Shown here piece by piece: positions 9,120-17,518 of a DNA stretch of 64,000 nt (its first letter is position 1; each line of letters begins with the position of its first letter). This DNA comes from Bryobacterales bacterium (GTDB lineage Bacteria > Acidobacteriota > Terriglobia > Bryobacterales > Bryobacteraceae). The notes under the pieces are model-generated. The model was not told the DNA's origin. It did not search any database and saw nothing but the letters and a program-made list of their open reading frames with translations. The stretch is from NCBI GenBank assembly GCA_016789745.1, contig JAEUQF010000461.1, positions 1-64,000 on the forward strand. Direction: 5' to 3'. The position numbers were made by a program, and so were the translations under genes.

Positions 9120-9385
9120 AACACAACTACGATTTCAGCAAAGGTAAGCGAGGCCGGGTTCTTCAACCCGAACCCGAAATTGAGGGCAAGGTTCGCATCA
9201 CGATCCGGTTGGATCAGGACGTTGTGGATCGCTTTTTGCAGCTGGCCGAAGCTTCTGGCGGAACCACGGGCTATCAGACGCTGATCAATGCAGCCCTGCG
9301 GGAATATCTGGACGGAAGGGCTCCGCGCTTTGAAGAAACCCTCAGAAGGATTATCCGTGAAGAACTGAAGTCCAACGCCGCCTGA
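9116..9385 (+). CDS. brnA: BrnA-family antitoxin
   Basis: An 89-residue protein with MKHNYDFSKGKRGRVLQPEP at the start and a ribbon-helix-helix-like C-terminal part: KVRITIRLDQDVVDRFLQLA, then TGYQTLINAALREYL. BrnA antitoxins bind BrnT and repress the shared promoter. It is coupled to brnT by an ATGA overlap and appears intact. Confidence 0.85.
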   Translation: MKHNYDFSKGKRGRVLQPEPEIEGKVRITIRLDQDVVDRFLQLAEASGGTTGYQTLINAALREYLDGRAPRFEETLRRIIREELKSNAA

Positions 9386-9689
9386 TTGGGCCGGCTTTGA
9401 TTGGCTGTTCGCATCACCACATACTCCAACAGTAACGACAACTGTCCTTTCCGCTTCCTCCCGCACGATGCGTGACTCGGGCAACTGACGGACTGCCGGA
9501 GTTTACCGGCCGGAGGAGGCCCTTCGCTGCCCAGATTGCCTTATGGTCAACTCGCAGCGGCAGGCACGTTCTCGCTAGGTTCGTGGTTTGATAAAGGATT
9601 AAGGACCACAACAGGTGGCAAAGGGGCTGATTTTGCAGCGGCGGCGGGTTTGTGCACGGTGTGCACGCCGTTAAGACGGATGCCGACTT
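9386..9689. other. Intergenic with a short direct repeat
   Basis: About 300 bases without a supported gene. TGTGCAC occurs twice close together (9651-9657 and 9660-9666), about 25 bases before the start at 9690. It might be an operator for the broken downstream gene, but the evidence is only position and repetition. Confidence 0.35.
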
Positions 9690-10250
9690 ATGACTAAGGC
9701 GAGCAGCCCATCATCGACAGGGCCCTCCGGCTCCCATTTCGAGGGGCAGGTGGGTGCGTCCTATTTGCTTTCGATGCTGGTGGGTGCCAACCCCCGTGGG
9801 CTGCCGGGAACGACCATCGACAAGATTGCGCTGCAGCGGGCGCCGGAAGGCAGTCCGCTCGACGACGTGATTGTTTTCGCCCACGATGCCCAGGGCAATC
9901 CGGCCAAGCTGGAGATACAGGTCAAGAAAGGCTTGACCTTCGCGCCGGGTGATAAGGTCTTTCGCGAAGTCGTGGGGCAGATCGTAAGAGCATCGCGCAA
10001 TGCCGACTTCAAGACCATCCGCTACGAACTCGGAATCGCAATATCGCGCACCTCCCACACTATCGACGGTCCGTACCAGACCGTATAGACTTGGGCTCGG
10101 CAGATCGGTGATGCCGCGACGTTCGTCAACCGCATTGACCGCCCGGCTCCGGCAATCCCTCGATGCGCAATTTTGTGGAGACCTTCAGGGCGCACATGAA
10201 GGATGAAGGCGCTTCTCACGATGATGAGGCCGTTTGGCAGATCCTTCGCC
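9690..10250 (+). pseudogene. Broken nuclease-domain gene (defence-type protein remnant)
   Basis: The N-terminal 132 residues (SGSHFEGQVGASYLLSML, RGLPGTTIDKIALQRA, PLDDVIVFAHDAQGNP, AKLEIQVKKGLTFAPGD) match, from memory, the start of long multi-domain proteins. Their first domain looks like a PD-(D/E)xK nuclease of the Mrr or DUF4297/Cap4 kind (Asp58-Asp59, then Gln77-x-Lys79). A TAG at 10086 stops the frame, yet the same frame continues with TWARQIGDAATFVNRIDRP. After a frame change near 10148 it goes on as MRNFVETFRAHMKDEGASHD and DEAVWQILRR. It ends at about 10250, inside a palindromic repeat. Everything after this domain is lost. The defence role is inferred. Confidence 0.55.
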
Positions 10251-10270
10251 GAAGCCTTGGCGAAGGTGGA
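10243..10270. repeat. Short palindromic element, copy 1
   Basis: A perfect 8-bp inverted repeat CCTTCGCC (10243-10250) and GGCGAAGG (10259-10266) with loop GAAGCCTT. Its core GAAGCCTTGGCGAAGGTGGA matches copy 2 at 11818 in 18 of 20 bases. It marks the exact end of the broken nuclease-like gene. From memory, similar GCCTTGGCGAAGG palindromes are scattered in many soil bacterial genomes. Confidence 0.7.
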
Positions 10271-10836
10271 AGATCCAGCGCGCCTTCCAGTCCATCGACG
10301 AAACCGGCGCTCTCGTCCTCGGCTACCGCTCGCTCGACGAGCACTCCACCTGGCACCGCAACATGGACCGCCACGTCGCCCGCCTATCCCGCGAGCGGGT
10401 GCGCGCCCTCGCCGCTCTCGAAAACGCCCAGGCCCGCCGTGCCCGCTGCGAAGCCGACGCGGAAACACAAAAATTTCAAGTCGAACCAACGCCCGAACAC
10501 GAAATCAACAACTTACAGGGGACCGAACCGCTATGTCCGGCTGCTTAGGTCCCGCCATGCTTCCCGCGCCGCTTCGTTCCGCGCACGGAAGTCTGTTCTC
10601 CGTTCCTTTGCCGCCCGTCCGAGCACGGGCTCGCGGGCTGCGCCTCTCACGGCCAGCCCGCCGCTTCCACCGGCCCCGGCCGCAACGCCCGGGCTGCGTC
10701 CCGCGACAAGGCGCCCGCCCCTAACGCGGAGGTCGAAGCCCTCCGCCGGGAACTCGCCGACAACGACAACTTCATCGCCAGCCTCCTCGCCAGGCTCCGC
10801 GACTTTCCGATGCCGCCGCTGCCATCTCGGAAATGA
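10271..10836 (+). pseudogene. Remnants of one or two small helical proteins upstream of the terminase-like gene
   Basis: From the palindrome onward one frame reads IQRAFQSIDETGALVLGYRS, LDEHSTWHRNMDRHVARLSR and on to a stop at 10546. It resembles the C-terminal helical part of the small protein family seen at 17026 and 37979, without its N-terminal motif. After that stop the same frame has a second plausible piece, NAEVEALRRELADNDNFIAS then LLARLRDFP, ending near 10836 and without a start codon. No function is known. Confidence 0.35.
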
Positions 10837-10884
10837 TCAAGCGCTCCGCCGCTCATCCCAAGAACCATCGGCCGGACGGCACTT

Positions 10885-12244
10885 ATGACTAAGGCCGACC
10901 TCCGCAACTACATCATTGACCCGGTCGCCTTCACCCGCGACCTCCTCGGCCTCCAGCCCGACCCGCTCCAGGCCGAAGTCCTCAACTCCCATGCCCGCCG
11001 CGGCATCCTCTGTTGCACCCGTCAGTGGGGTAACATCGCGGCCGCCAAGGCCGTGCACCAAGCCTTCCTCCACCCACGCAACACCATCCGTGTCTCTGGC
11101 CCGTGCGAACGTCAGTCCGCCTTGCTCGTCCGCAAGTGCGCCGACATGCTCCTCACTCTAGGTCTGCCCAAACGCGGCGACGGCCACAACCGCATCTCGC
11201 TCCAACTCCCCAACGGCTCCCGCATCATCGGCCTGCCGCACACCGAATCCAACATCCGCGGCTTCTCCGCGCCTTCCCTCATCCTCATCGATGAGGCCGC
11301 CGTCGTCCATGACAGCATCTACCATGCCCTCGTGCCCATGCAGGCCACCAACGACGGAGCCCTCTGGCTCCTCTCCACTCCCCGCGAAAAACGCGGCTTC
11401 TTCTACAACGAGTGGATTGCCTCGGACACCGATTGGCACAAGATCCGCGCCACCGCGCTCGATTGCCCGCGCATCTCGCCGGCCTGGCTCGAACGCCGCG
11501 CCCGCCGCCTCCCCAAGGCCGCCTTCGAACAGGAATTCCTCTGCGTCTTCCGCTCCTCCCAGCTCTCGCTGTTCCAGGACGAAGACCTCCAGGCCGCCCT
11601 CGCGCCGCCGCCCACACTCGACCGCCCCGTGCGCGTCTACCTCGGCCTCGACCTCGGCCAGCGCCACGACCACTCCGCCCTCGCGGTGCTCTACCTGCAG
11701 CAGTACTACACGGGCCGCATCGACCCGGGCACCCGTGTGCGCGAAGTCCGCCACATCCTCCAACTCAAAACCATCAAGCAGATCCCGCTGGAGACGCCGT
11801 ACCCCGGCTTGTCCGCCGTAGCCTTGGCGAAGGCGGAACGTAGCCCAAATCGTCCGCCACCAGCTCCAGCACTTCGAGATCGAAGGCAAAGCCACGGTCA
11901 TCATCGACGCCGGAGGCCCCGGCCTCCCCTTCATCGACTTCCTGACCGCGCTCCCGCTCCGTGCCAACTTGATCAAACTCAACATCACCGGCACCGGAGC
12001 CCCGCACCTCACCAAAGGCATCTATCAGGTCACCCGAGCCCAACTTCTCACCAAGCTGAAGCTACTCCTTGAAAACCGCACCCTCCACATCCCGGACGAC
12101 GACCTCCTCCTCACCGAGCTAAGAGGCATCCAGTCCAGCTTCCAATCCGAAGCCGACCACGACGACCTGGTCATGGCCCTCAGCCTCGCCGCATGGGAAG
12201 CCGCCAAAAACTGGCAAGCGGTGCTCACCCCGAAAACCGCCTGA
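10885..12244 (+). pseudogene. Terminase large subunit-like gene interrupted by a palindromic element
   Basis: Homologue of the phage terminase large subunit (Terminase_6 type). Residues 28-37 carry the adenine-binding-like QAEVLNSHAR. The Walker A position reads CTRQWGNIAAAK (44-55), where relatives have QWGKST, so the essential Lys-Ser/Thr is missing. Walker B is SLILIDEA (131-138). The RNase H-like nuclease begins YLGLDLGQRHDHSALA. After LETPYP (about 11805) a 26-bp palindrome shifts the frame and the annotated frame runs into nonsense to a stop at 12072. The true continuation, AQIVRHQLQHFEIEGK through DHDDLVMALSLAAWEAA, is in another frame to 12244. No other phage structural genes are nearby. 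Inactive on two counts. Confidence 0.8.
11812..11837. repeat. Short palindromic element, copy 2, inserted in the terminase-like gene
   Basis: The element has nested inverted repeats: TCCGCC (11812-11817) with GGCGGA (11832-11837), and GCCTT with AAGGC around GGCG. It shares the core of the copy at 10243. Text before it (LETPYP) and after it (AQIVRHQ) is good terminase sequence in two different frames, so the element plus a few flanking bases was inserted and caused the frameshift. Confidence 0.75.
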
Positions 12245-12260
12245 AACTCTCGGTTCGTTT

Positions 12261-12288
12261 TCTCTGCGCTCTCTGCGGCTCTGCGCGC
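12261..12288 (+). repeat. Dispersed 28-bp intergenic element, copy 1
   Basis: The stretch TCTCTGCGCTCTCTGCGGCT plus CTGCGCGC lies between the terminase remnant and the Rid gene. A second copy at 35729-35756 differs at only three of 28 positions (three T/C changes). Both copies are outside intact coding regions and on the same strand. Confidence 0.65.
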
Positions 12289-12312
12289 GAAGAAATGGAA
12301 ACAACCGCGATA

Positions 12313-13431
12313 ATGACAAACATGCTTCCCCTAACCCTAACCACCCTCGCCCTCCTCCTATCCCTCACCCCAGCCCAAGCCGAAAAGAAAGCCATCCGCC
12401 CCCCCTCCGGCCCTTCCTCCGGCCCCTACAGCGCCGGCATCCTCGCCGGCGATTTCCTCTACGTCTCCGGCCACGTCGGCCCGGAGCCCACCGGCGGCTT
12501 CGCCCCGGGCGACGTCAAAACCCAGACCCGCCGCTCCCTCGACCTCGTCGGCAAGGTCCTCCGCGAGGCCGGCCTCGACTTCTCCCACGTGGTCTCCGCC
12601 ACCCTCTACCTCACCGACATCCGTACCCTCGACGCCGCCGACGCCGCATGGCGCGAAGTCTTCCCCGGCCCCGTCTACCCCGCCCGCATCGACATCGAGT
12701 CCCCCCTCCTCATCCCCGAAGCCCTCTCCGAAGTCAGCGTCATCGCCGTCCGCGCCCCTAATCCCGCCCAGGCCATCCGCGTCATCAACCCAACCGGCTG
12801 GACCGCCCCCAAACGCCCCATCAGCCACGCCATCCTCGCCGCCAATACCCTCTTCTTCTCCACCCTCCGCCCCGTCGACCCCACCACCGGAACCCTCGCC
12901 GGCACCACCCTCGCCGACCAGACCGCCCAGATCGTCCGCAACCAGCAGGCTCTCCTCCAAACTGCCGGCCTCGCCCCCAATGACCTCGCCGCCGTCCGCA
13001 TCTTCACCTCCGACCCGCGCCTCCCCATCCGCTATCCCGGTCCCCCTTCCCTCGCCCGCTCCACCGCCGTCGCCGGCCCCCTCGAACTCGGCCACCTCCT
13101 CCACGTCCAGGCCGTCGCCCACGCCCCCAACCGCAATGCCCCCGTCTATGTCCCCGGTATGGCCGGCCAGGGCGCCACCATCGCCGACCAGACACGCGAC
13201 GCCCTCCAACGCCTCGACGCCGCCTTCCGCCGCCGCGGCTGCTCCCTCGCCGACAGCATCGAAGCCGTCGTCTGGCTCCGCGACCCCCGCGATGCCGCCG
13301 CTATGAACGCCGTCTACCGCGACATCGTCAAACCCAACCCCGCCGCCCGCGCCACCGTCCGCCTTTCCCCCATCGACCTCGACAGCCGTATCACCATCAA
13401 CATGACCGCACACTGCACCCCGCCCCGCTAA
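12313..13431 (+). CDS. Exported multi-domain Rid (YjgF/UK114) family protein
   Basis: A 372-residue protein with a signal peptide (MTNMLPLTLTTLALLLSLTP, then AQA) followed by Rid/YjgF-like units. Unit 1 (about 30-145) is canonical: GPYSAGILAGDFLYVSGHVG, LREAGLDFSHVVSATLYLTD, then PARIDIES with the Arg of the Rid active site. Unit 2 (about 155-265) has ISHAILAANTLFFSTLRPVD. Unit 3 (about 270-365) has GATIADQTRDALQRLDAAF, SIEAVVWLRD and PAARATVRL. Rid proteins hydrolyse reactive imines in the cytoplasm; an exported multi-copy form must act elsewhere and its substrate is unknown. ATG 12295 is an alternative start, but 12313 gives the better signal peptide. Codon use is strikingly C-ending. Confidence 0.8.
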   Translation: MTNMLPLTLTTLALLLSLTPAQAEKKAIRPPSGPSSGPYSAGILAGDFLYVSGHVGPEPTGGFAPGDVKTQTRRSLDLVGKVLREAGLDFSHVVSATLYLTDIRTLDAADAAWREVFPGPVYPARIDIESPLLIPEALSEVSVIAVRAPNPAQAIRVINPTGWTAPKRPISHAILAANTLFFSTLRPVDPTTGTLAGTTLADQTAQIVRNQQALLQTAGLAPNDLAAVRIFTSDPRLPIRYPGPPSLARSTAVAGPLELGHLLHVQAVAHAPNRNAPVYVPGMAGQGATIADQTRDALQRLDAAFRRRGCSLADSIEAVVWLRDPRDAAAMNAVYRDIVKPNPAARATVRLSPIDLDSRITINMTAHCTPPR

Positions 13432-13487
13432 GCGGCCGAGCACCCGGGGCATCACTTCGATATACTTGCCCCCAAACCTCGCTGCTT

Positions 13488-16400
13488 ATGACTCTCCTGC
13501 TGCCACTGCTCCTGCTCCTGACCGCCGCCCCCGGCAACGCCCAGATCCTTTATGGAAGCCTCGTCGGCAACGTCACCGACTCCAGCGACGCCGCCGTTCC
13601 CGGCGCCAAAGTCACCATCCTCCACACTGCCACCGGCACCTCCCGCGACGTCATCACCACCGATGCCGGCCTCTACCGTTTCCCCACCATCGCTCCCGGC
13701 CAGTACACCGTCACCGTCGTCGCCAACGGCTTCCGCACCTTCTCCCAGCAGAGCGTCGAAGTCGCCGTCAACTCCACCACCCGCGTCGATGCACGCCTGG
13801 CCTTAGGCGAAGTCAGCGAGCAAGTCACCGTCGAAGCCAACGCCGCTACCCTCCAGGCCGACCGCGCCGAAGTCCGCCACGAAGTCGACAAGTCCACTCT
13901 CGAGAACATTCCCGTCCCCATCGGCCGCAATTACCAGATGCTGCTCGGCACACTCCCCGGCTTCTCCCCTCCTCGCAACGCCCACTCGGTCCCCGCCAAT
14001 CCCACCCGCTCGGTGCGCTACTCCGTAAACGGCACCAGCGACATGAACAACAACGTCCGCATCGACGGCACCACCAGCTACAACCCCAACCTGCCGCACA
14101 TGACGGGCATCAACCCATCGCTCGAGTCCATCGAAGTCGTCAACGTGGTCACCAACTCGTTCGACGCCGAACAGGGCCTTGCCGGCGGCGCCGCCATCAA
14201 CCTCCAGATCAAGTCCGGCTCCAATGATCTGCACGGATCCGCCTTCCTTCATCACTTCAACCAGAAGCTCTCGGCTTATCCCTACTTCAGTGACCGCAAC
14301 GCCCCACAGCCCAAGTACATCTACAACCAGGGCGGCGGCACCATCGGCGGCCCTATCAAGAAGAACAAGGCGTTCTACTTCGTCAGTTACGAACGCACCG
14401 CCGAACGCCAGAACGCCCAGTCCTATTTGGACGTCCCTACCGCCGCCATGCGTGCCGGCGACTTCTCGGCGTCCCCCACGCCCATGTATGACCCGTTCTC
14501 CGGCGCCGCCTTCAATCCGGCCAACGCCAACGCCTATGCCCGTGACCGTGTTCCCTTCCCCGGCAATCGCATCCCCCAGGCCCGTTTCTCCGCCCCCAGT
14601 CGCAAGATCCTTGCCCTGCCCGATTGGCCGCTGCCCAACGCACCCGGCCAAGGAGCCCTGGGCATCAACCTGAACTACCTGGCCGCGGTGAACTACGAAT
14701 ACGACCGGACCCAGCTCGACACTAAGACCAACTTCAACCTCAGCGACAAGTGGACTGCCTTCGCCCGCCTCAGCTACCTCGACTACGCCACCAATAACCC
14801 GCCGCCCTTCGGCATCCTCGCCGGACCCGCCGCCCATCCCACCGACAACCGCCCTGGACGCGGCTTCGGCAACACCTATTCAGGCACGCTATCCACCACT
14901 TACGTCATAACGCCGAACCTGGTCTTTGATGGTTACTACGGGGCCATGCTGCTGGACACCAACGCGCTGTTCCCGGACCTGGATAAGAACATAGCCCGCG
15001 ACGTGCTCGGCATCCCGGGCACCAACGGCGCCACCACCTTCGCCGGCGGCATGGTGCGTATGCCCATCGACGGCTATTCCCTGCTGGGCAACGCCAACAA
15101 CAGCCCCTTCTTCGGCCGCGACTACCAATACCAGTACGTGGCCAACGGCAACTGGACCCGCGGCCGCCATGAGATCCGCTTCGGCGGCGACATGTACCAA
15201 CTGCACCTGAACCAGGGCGTCGCCAACGCTGCCGGTGCGGTCGGCGGCCCTTCGGGCGGCTTCACCATCCGCAACGCCACCACCACCCTGCGCGGCGGCG
15301 CGGCGGCCAACGACTACAACTCCATCGCCTCCTTCCTCCTCGGCCTTTCCCGCGAGTCGGGACGCAACGTGCTCTCGTCCGACGAGTATCAGGTGCGCGC
15401 CACCTTCTATAGCCTCTATCTGCGCGACCGCTGGCAGGTGAATCCGCGCCTCACGCTCACCTATGGCCTGCGCTGGGAATACTATCCCTATCCCGGCCGC
15501 CCCGACCGCGGTCTGGAGCGCTATGACTTCAACACCAACGAGTCCATGCTCTGCGGGCTCGGCTCCATCCCCCGCGACTGCGGCCTGCCGCAATCCAAGC
15601 GCTTATTTGCGCCGCGCGTGGGTCTGGCTTGGCGCGCCACCAATACGATGGTGTTCCGCGCCGGCTACGGCATCACCTACGATCCGTTCAGCCTCGCCCG
15701 CGACCTGCGCGCCAACTATCCCGTCCAGTTCGTCCAGAACCTCGCCTTCGACACCACCTGGTCCTGGTCCGCCACGCTCGACGGCGGCTTGCCCGCCAGC
15801 CCCGTGGTCGCAGAGCGCGAACGCCTGCCGCTGCCCACCACTGCGGCTTTCATCACCGCCGATCCGAACTTCCGCCGCGGCTATGTCCAGAGTTGGAATG
15901 CCACGCTCGAAAAGCAGTTCGGCAACTGGATCGGCTCAGCCGGCTACGTTGCCACCCGCTCCATCCGCCAGACATCCTTTCTGGACGCCAACTGGGCCGA
16001 CCTCGGCACCGGACAGGCCGGACAGCAACTGGTGCGGCGCTTCGGCCGCAACGCCGCCACCACCTTCATCGGCCACCTGGGGACGGCCAAGTACGATTCC
16101 CTGCAGACGCGCGTGCAGCGGCGCTTCCGCGGCGGTTATCAACTCCAAATGTCCTATACCTGGGGCAAGTCGCTGGGCTTCACGGCCGAGAACTCCACTT
16201 CCTCTCCCCGCGTCAACCATCCGCAGTATTGGGGCAAGAACTACGGCCCGCTGTCGCAGGATATCCGCCACAACGCCGTGATCAGCGGTGTCATCCAGTT
16301 GCCCTTCGGCAAAGGCGCGCGCTGGGTACAGACGGGCGTGGGGGCGGCACTGCTCGGCGGTTGGCAGGTGAACGTACTGAACAGCATGCAGACGGGTTCC

Positions 16401-16823
16401 CCGGTCACGCCGACCGCGCCGGGCACTACGCTCAACGCACCAGGCTCGGGACAATTCGCCGATTGCCTTGGCCCGGTGGAGACTATCGGCGAACGAACGC
16501 GCTGGTGGGATCGCAGCAACCTGGCCGACCCCAATGCCATAAGCCCGAATGTCGCCCGGTTCGGAACCTGCGGCACCGGCGTGCTGCGTGGCCCCGGGCT
16601 CATCAACGTGGATATGGGCATCTTCCGCCGCATCCAGATCAATGAGCGGATCAACATGCAGATCCGCGGCGAGGCGTTCAATGTCTCCAACACCCCACAC
16701 TTCGCCAACCCCAACGCCGACATCTCTTCCAGCAACTTCGGGCTTATCGGCGCTACCCAGAACACGGGTAGGGAAGGCAACGACCAGCGGTTCTTCCGCA
16801 TCGGCATACGAATCGGCTTCTGA
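13488..16823 (+). CDS. Oar-like TonB-dependent receptor 1 with carboxypeptidase-regulatory domain
   Basis: A 1111-residue outer-membrane receptor. A signal peptide is followed by a CarboxypepD_reg-like domain (about 20-105: GSLVGNVTDSSDAAVPGAKV, FPTIAPGQYTVTVVANGF). A plug domain comes next (about 115-225, VPIGRNYQMLLGTLPGF, SLESIEVVNVVTNSF, GGAAINLQIKSGSNDLHGSA). The rest is a long beta-barrel ending RIGIRIGF with a C-terminal Phe, as outer-membrane barrels need. Such receptors take up oligosaccharides, peptides or metal chelates with TonB energy. No SusD-like partner or degradative enzyme lies beside it, so the ligand cannot be guessed. It starts 56 bases after the Rid gene and may share its transcript. 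Confidence 0.88.
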   Translation: MTLLLPLLLLLTAAPGNAQILYGSLVGNVTDSSDAAVPGAKVTILHTATGTSRDVITTDAGLYRFPTIAPGQYTVTVVANGFRTFSQQSVEVAVNSTTRVDARLALGEVSEQVTVEANAATLQADRAEVRHEVDKSTLENIPVPIGRNYQMLLGTLPGFSPPRNAHSVPANPTRSVRYSVNGTSDMNNNVRIDGTTSYNPNLPHMTGINPSLESIEVVNVVTNSFDAEQGLAGGAAINLQIKSGSNDLHGSAFLHHFNQKLSAYPYFSDRNAPQPKYIYNQGGGTIGGPIKKNKAFYFVSYERTAERQNAQSYLDVPTAAMRAGDFSASPTPMYDPFSGAAFNPANANAYARDRVPFPGNRIPQARFSAPSRKILALPDWPLPNAPGQGALGINLNYLAAVNYEYDRTQLDTKTNFNLSDKWTAFARLSYLDYATNNPPPFGILAGPAAHPTDNRPGRGFGNTYSGTLSTTYVITPNLVFDGYYGAMLLDTNALFPDLDKNIARDVLGIPGTNGATTFAGGMVRMPIDGYSLLGNANNSPFFGRDYQYQYVANGNWTRGRHEIRFGGDMYQLHLNQGVANAAGAVGGPSGGFTIRNATTTLRGGAAANDYNSIASFLLGLSRESGRNVLSSDEYQVRATFYSLYLRDRWQVNPRLTLTYGLRWEYYPYPGRPDRGLERYDFNTNESMLCGLGSIPRDCGLPQSKRLFAPRVGLAWRATNTMVFRAGYGITYDPFSLARDLRANYPVQFVQNLAFDTTWSWSATLDGGLPASPVVAERERLPLPTTAAFITADPNFRRGYVQSWNATLEKQFGNWIGSAGYVATRSIRQTSFLDANWADLGTGQAGQQLVRRFGRNAATTFIGHLGTAKYDSLQTRVQRRFRGGYQLQMSYTWGKSLGFTAENSTSSPRVNHPQYWGKNYGPLSQDIRHNAVISGVIQLPFGKGARWVQTGVGAALLGGWQVNVLNSMQTGSPVTPTAPGTTLNAPGSGQFADCLGPVETIGERTRWWDRSNLADPNAISPNVARFGTCGTGVLRGPGLINVDMGIFRRIQINERINMQIRGEAFNVSNTPHFANPNADISSSNFGLIGATQNTGREGNDQRFFRIGIRIGF

Positions 16824-17025
16824 AACGTGGCAGGCCGGTTCCGCCGTTCACAGCCGTTCGCACTTTTTTCAGACAACAGGCAAGTCTCCCCGCTGCTAGC
16901 AGATACAAAGCTTGAGGCATGCGGACAACCGGCTGATTCTCGTAGACGGTCTGTTACGCTTCGATTGGGATAAGAAATGCCCCGCATTCCTCCCCAAATT
17001 GGCCCGAAAGGAACAGCGATTCACC

Positions 17026-17499
17026 ATGTCTGAAAAACTCACCCGCGCCGAGGCGGCCCGCCGCAATGGCGCCAAGTCACATGGCCCCGTGTCGGTGGAA
17101 GGGAAAGCGCAATCCCGCCGCAATGCTTTAAAACACGGCCTCAGCGCTCGAAAAGTCTTGCTCACGCAGTCCGAGCAGGATAGCTTTGAACGCCAGTTGG
17201 CGGTGCATTCGGCGTTCTGGAGTCCGCAGTCGCTACAACAGGTGGAGTTGGTGGCGAGCCTCGCCCGCGCCTCGCACCGCCAGGACCGTGCCGAGGCCAT
17301 GCTTCTCAATTTACTGGACGGGGAGATCGAGCGAATGTCGGCACTGGAAAACGCGCCTGCGGCGGATCCGGTAGCCCCATCCCCGTTCGAAGACACGTAC
17401 CGGCACCTGGAGATGCACCTGTCGCGCATCTTCTACGAACGCCTCGACACGCAGCAGCAGTTGAAAAGTTGGATCACCGCCCCAGTTGCGGGGGCGTAA
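17026..17499 (+). CDS. Small protein of the 'RRNGAKSHGP...GK...NALKHGL' family
   Basis: A 157-residue protein. The start at 17026 is preceded by GAAAGGAAC and gives MSEKLTRAEAARRNGAKSHG. Then comes a basic motif, VEGKAQSRRNALKHGL, and a helical C-terminal part (LQQVELVASLARASHRQDRA, MLLNLLDGEIERM, FEDTYRHLEMHLSRIFYERL). I know this family only as hypothetical proteins common in Acidobacteria and Planctomycetes, often found near terminase-like genes. The basic N-terminus could bind nucleic acid. A frameshifted relative lies at 37979. Function unknown. Confidence 0.75.
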   Translation: MSEKLTRAEAARRNGAKSHGPVSVEGKAQSRRNALKHGLSARKVLLTQSEQDSFERQLAVHSAFWSPQSLQQVELVASLARASHRQDRAEAMLLNLLDGEIERMSALENAPAADPVAPSPFEDTYRHLEMHLSRIFYERLDTQQQLKSWITAPVAGA

Positions 17500-17518
17500 C
17501 GTTCAAAATAGGGAGACC

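Noticed and set aside
9686-10895. Identical ACTTATGACTAAGGC at the starts of the nuclease-like remnant (9686) and the terminase-like gene (10881)
   Set aside because: A 15-base match is expected about by chance in a 64-kb window, and nothing else around the two starts agrees.
10885-12244. Terminase-like gene as evidence of a prophage
   Set aside because: No portal, capsid, tail, lysis or integrase genes lie around it, and the gene is broken.
12358-13455. A 365-codon minus-strand frame opposite the Rid protein
   Set aside because: Almost pure Gly/Asp/Val/Glu composition, expected from the reverse of C-ending codons.
16241-16987. Minus-strand frame opposite the end of TonB receptor 1
   Set aside because: Antisense of the barrel coding sequence; no ribosome site or motif.
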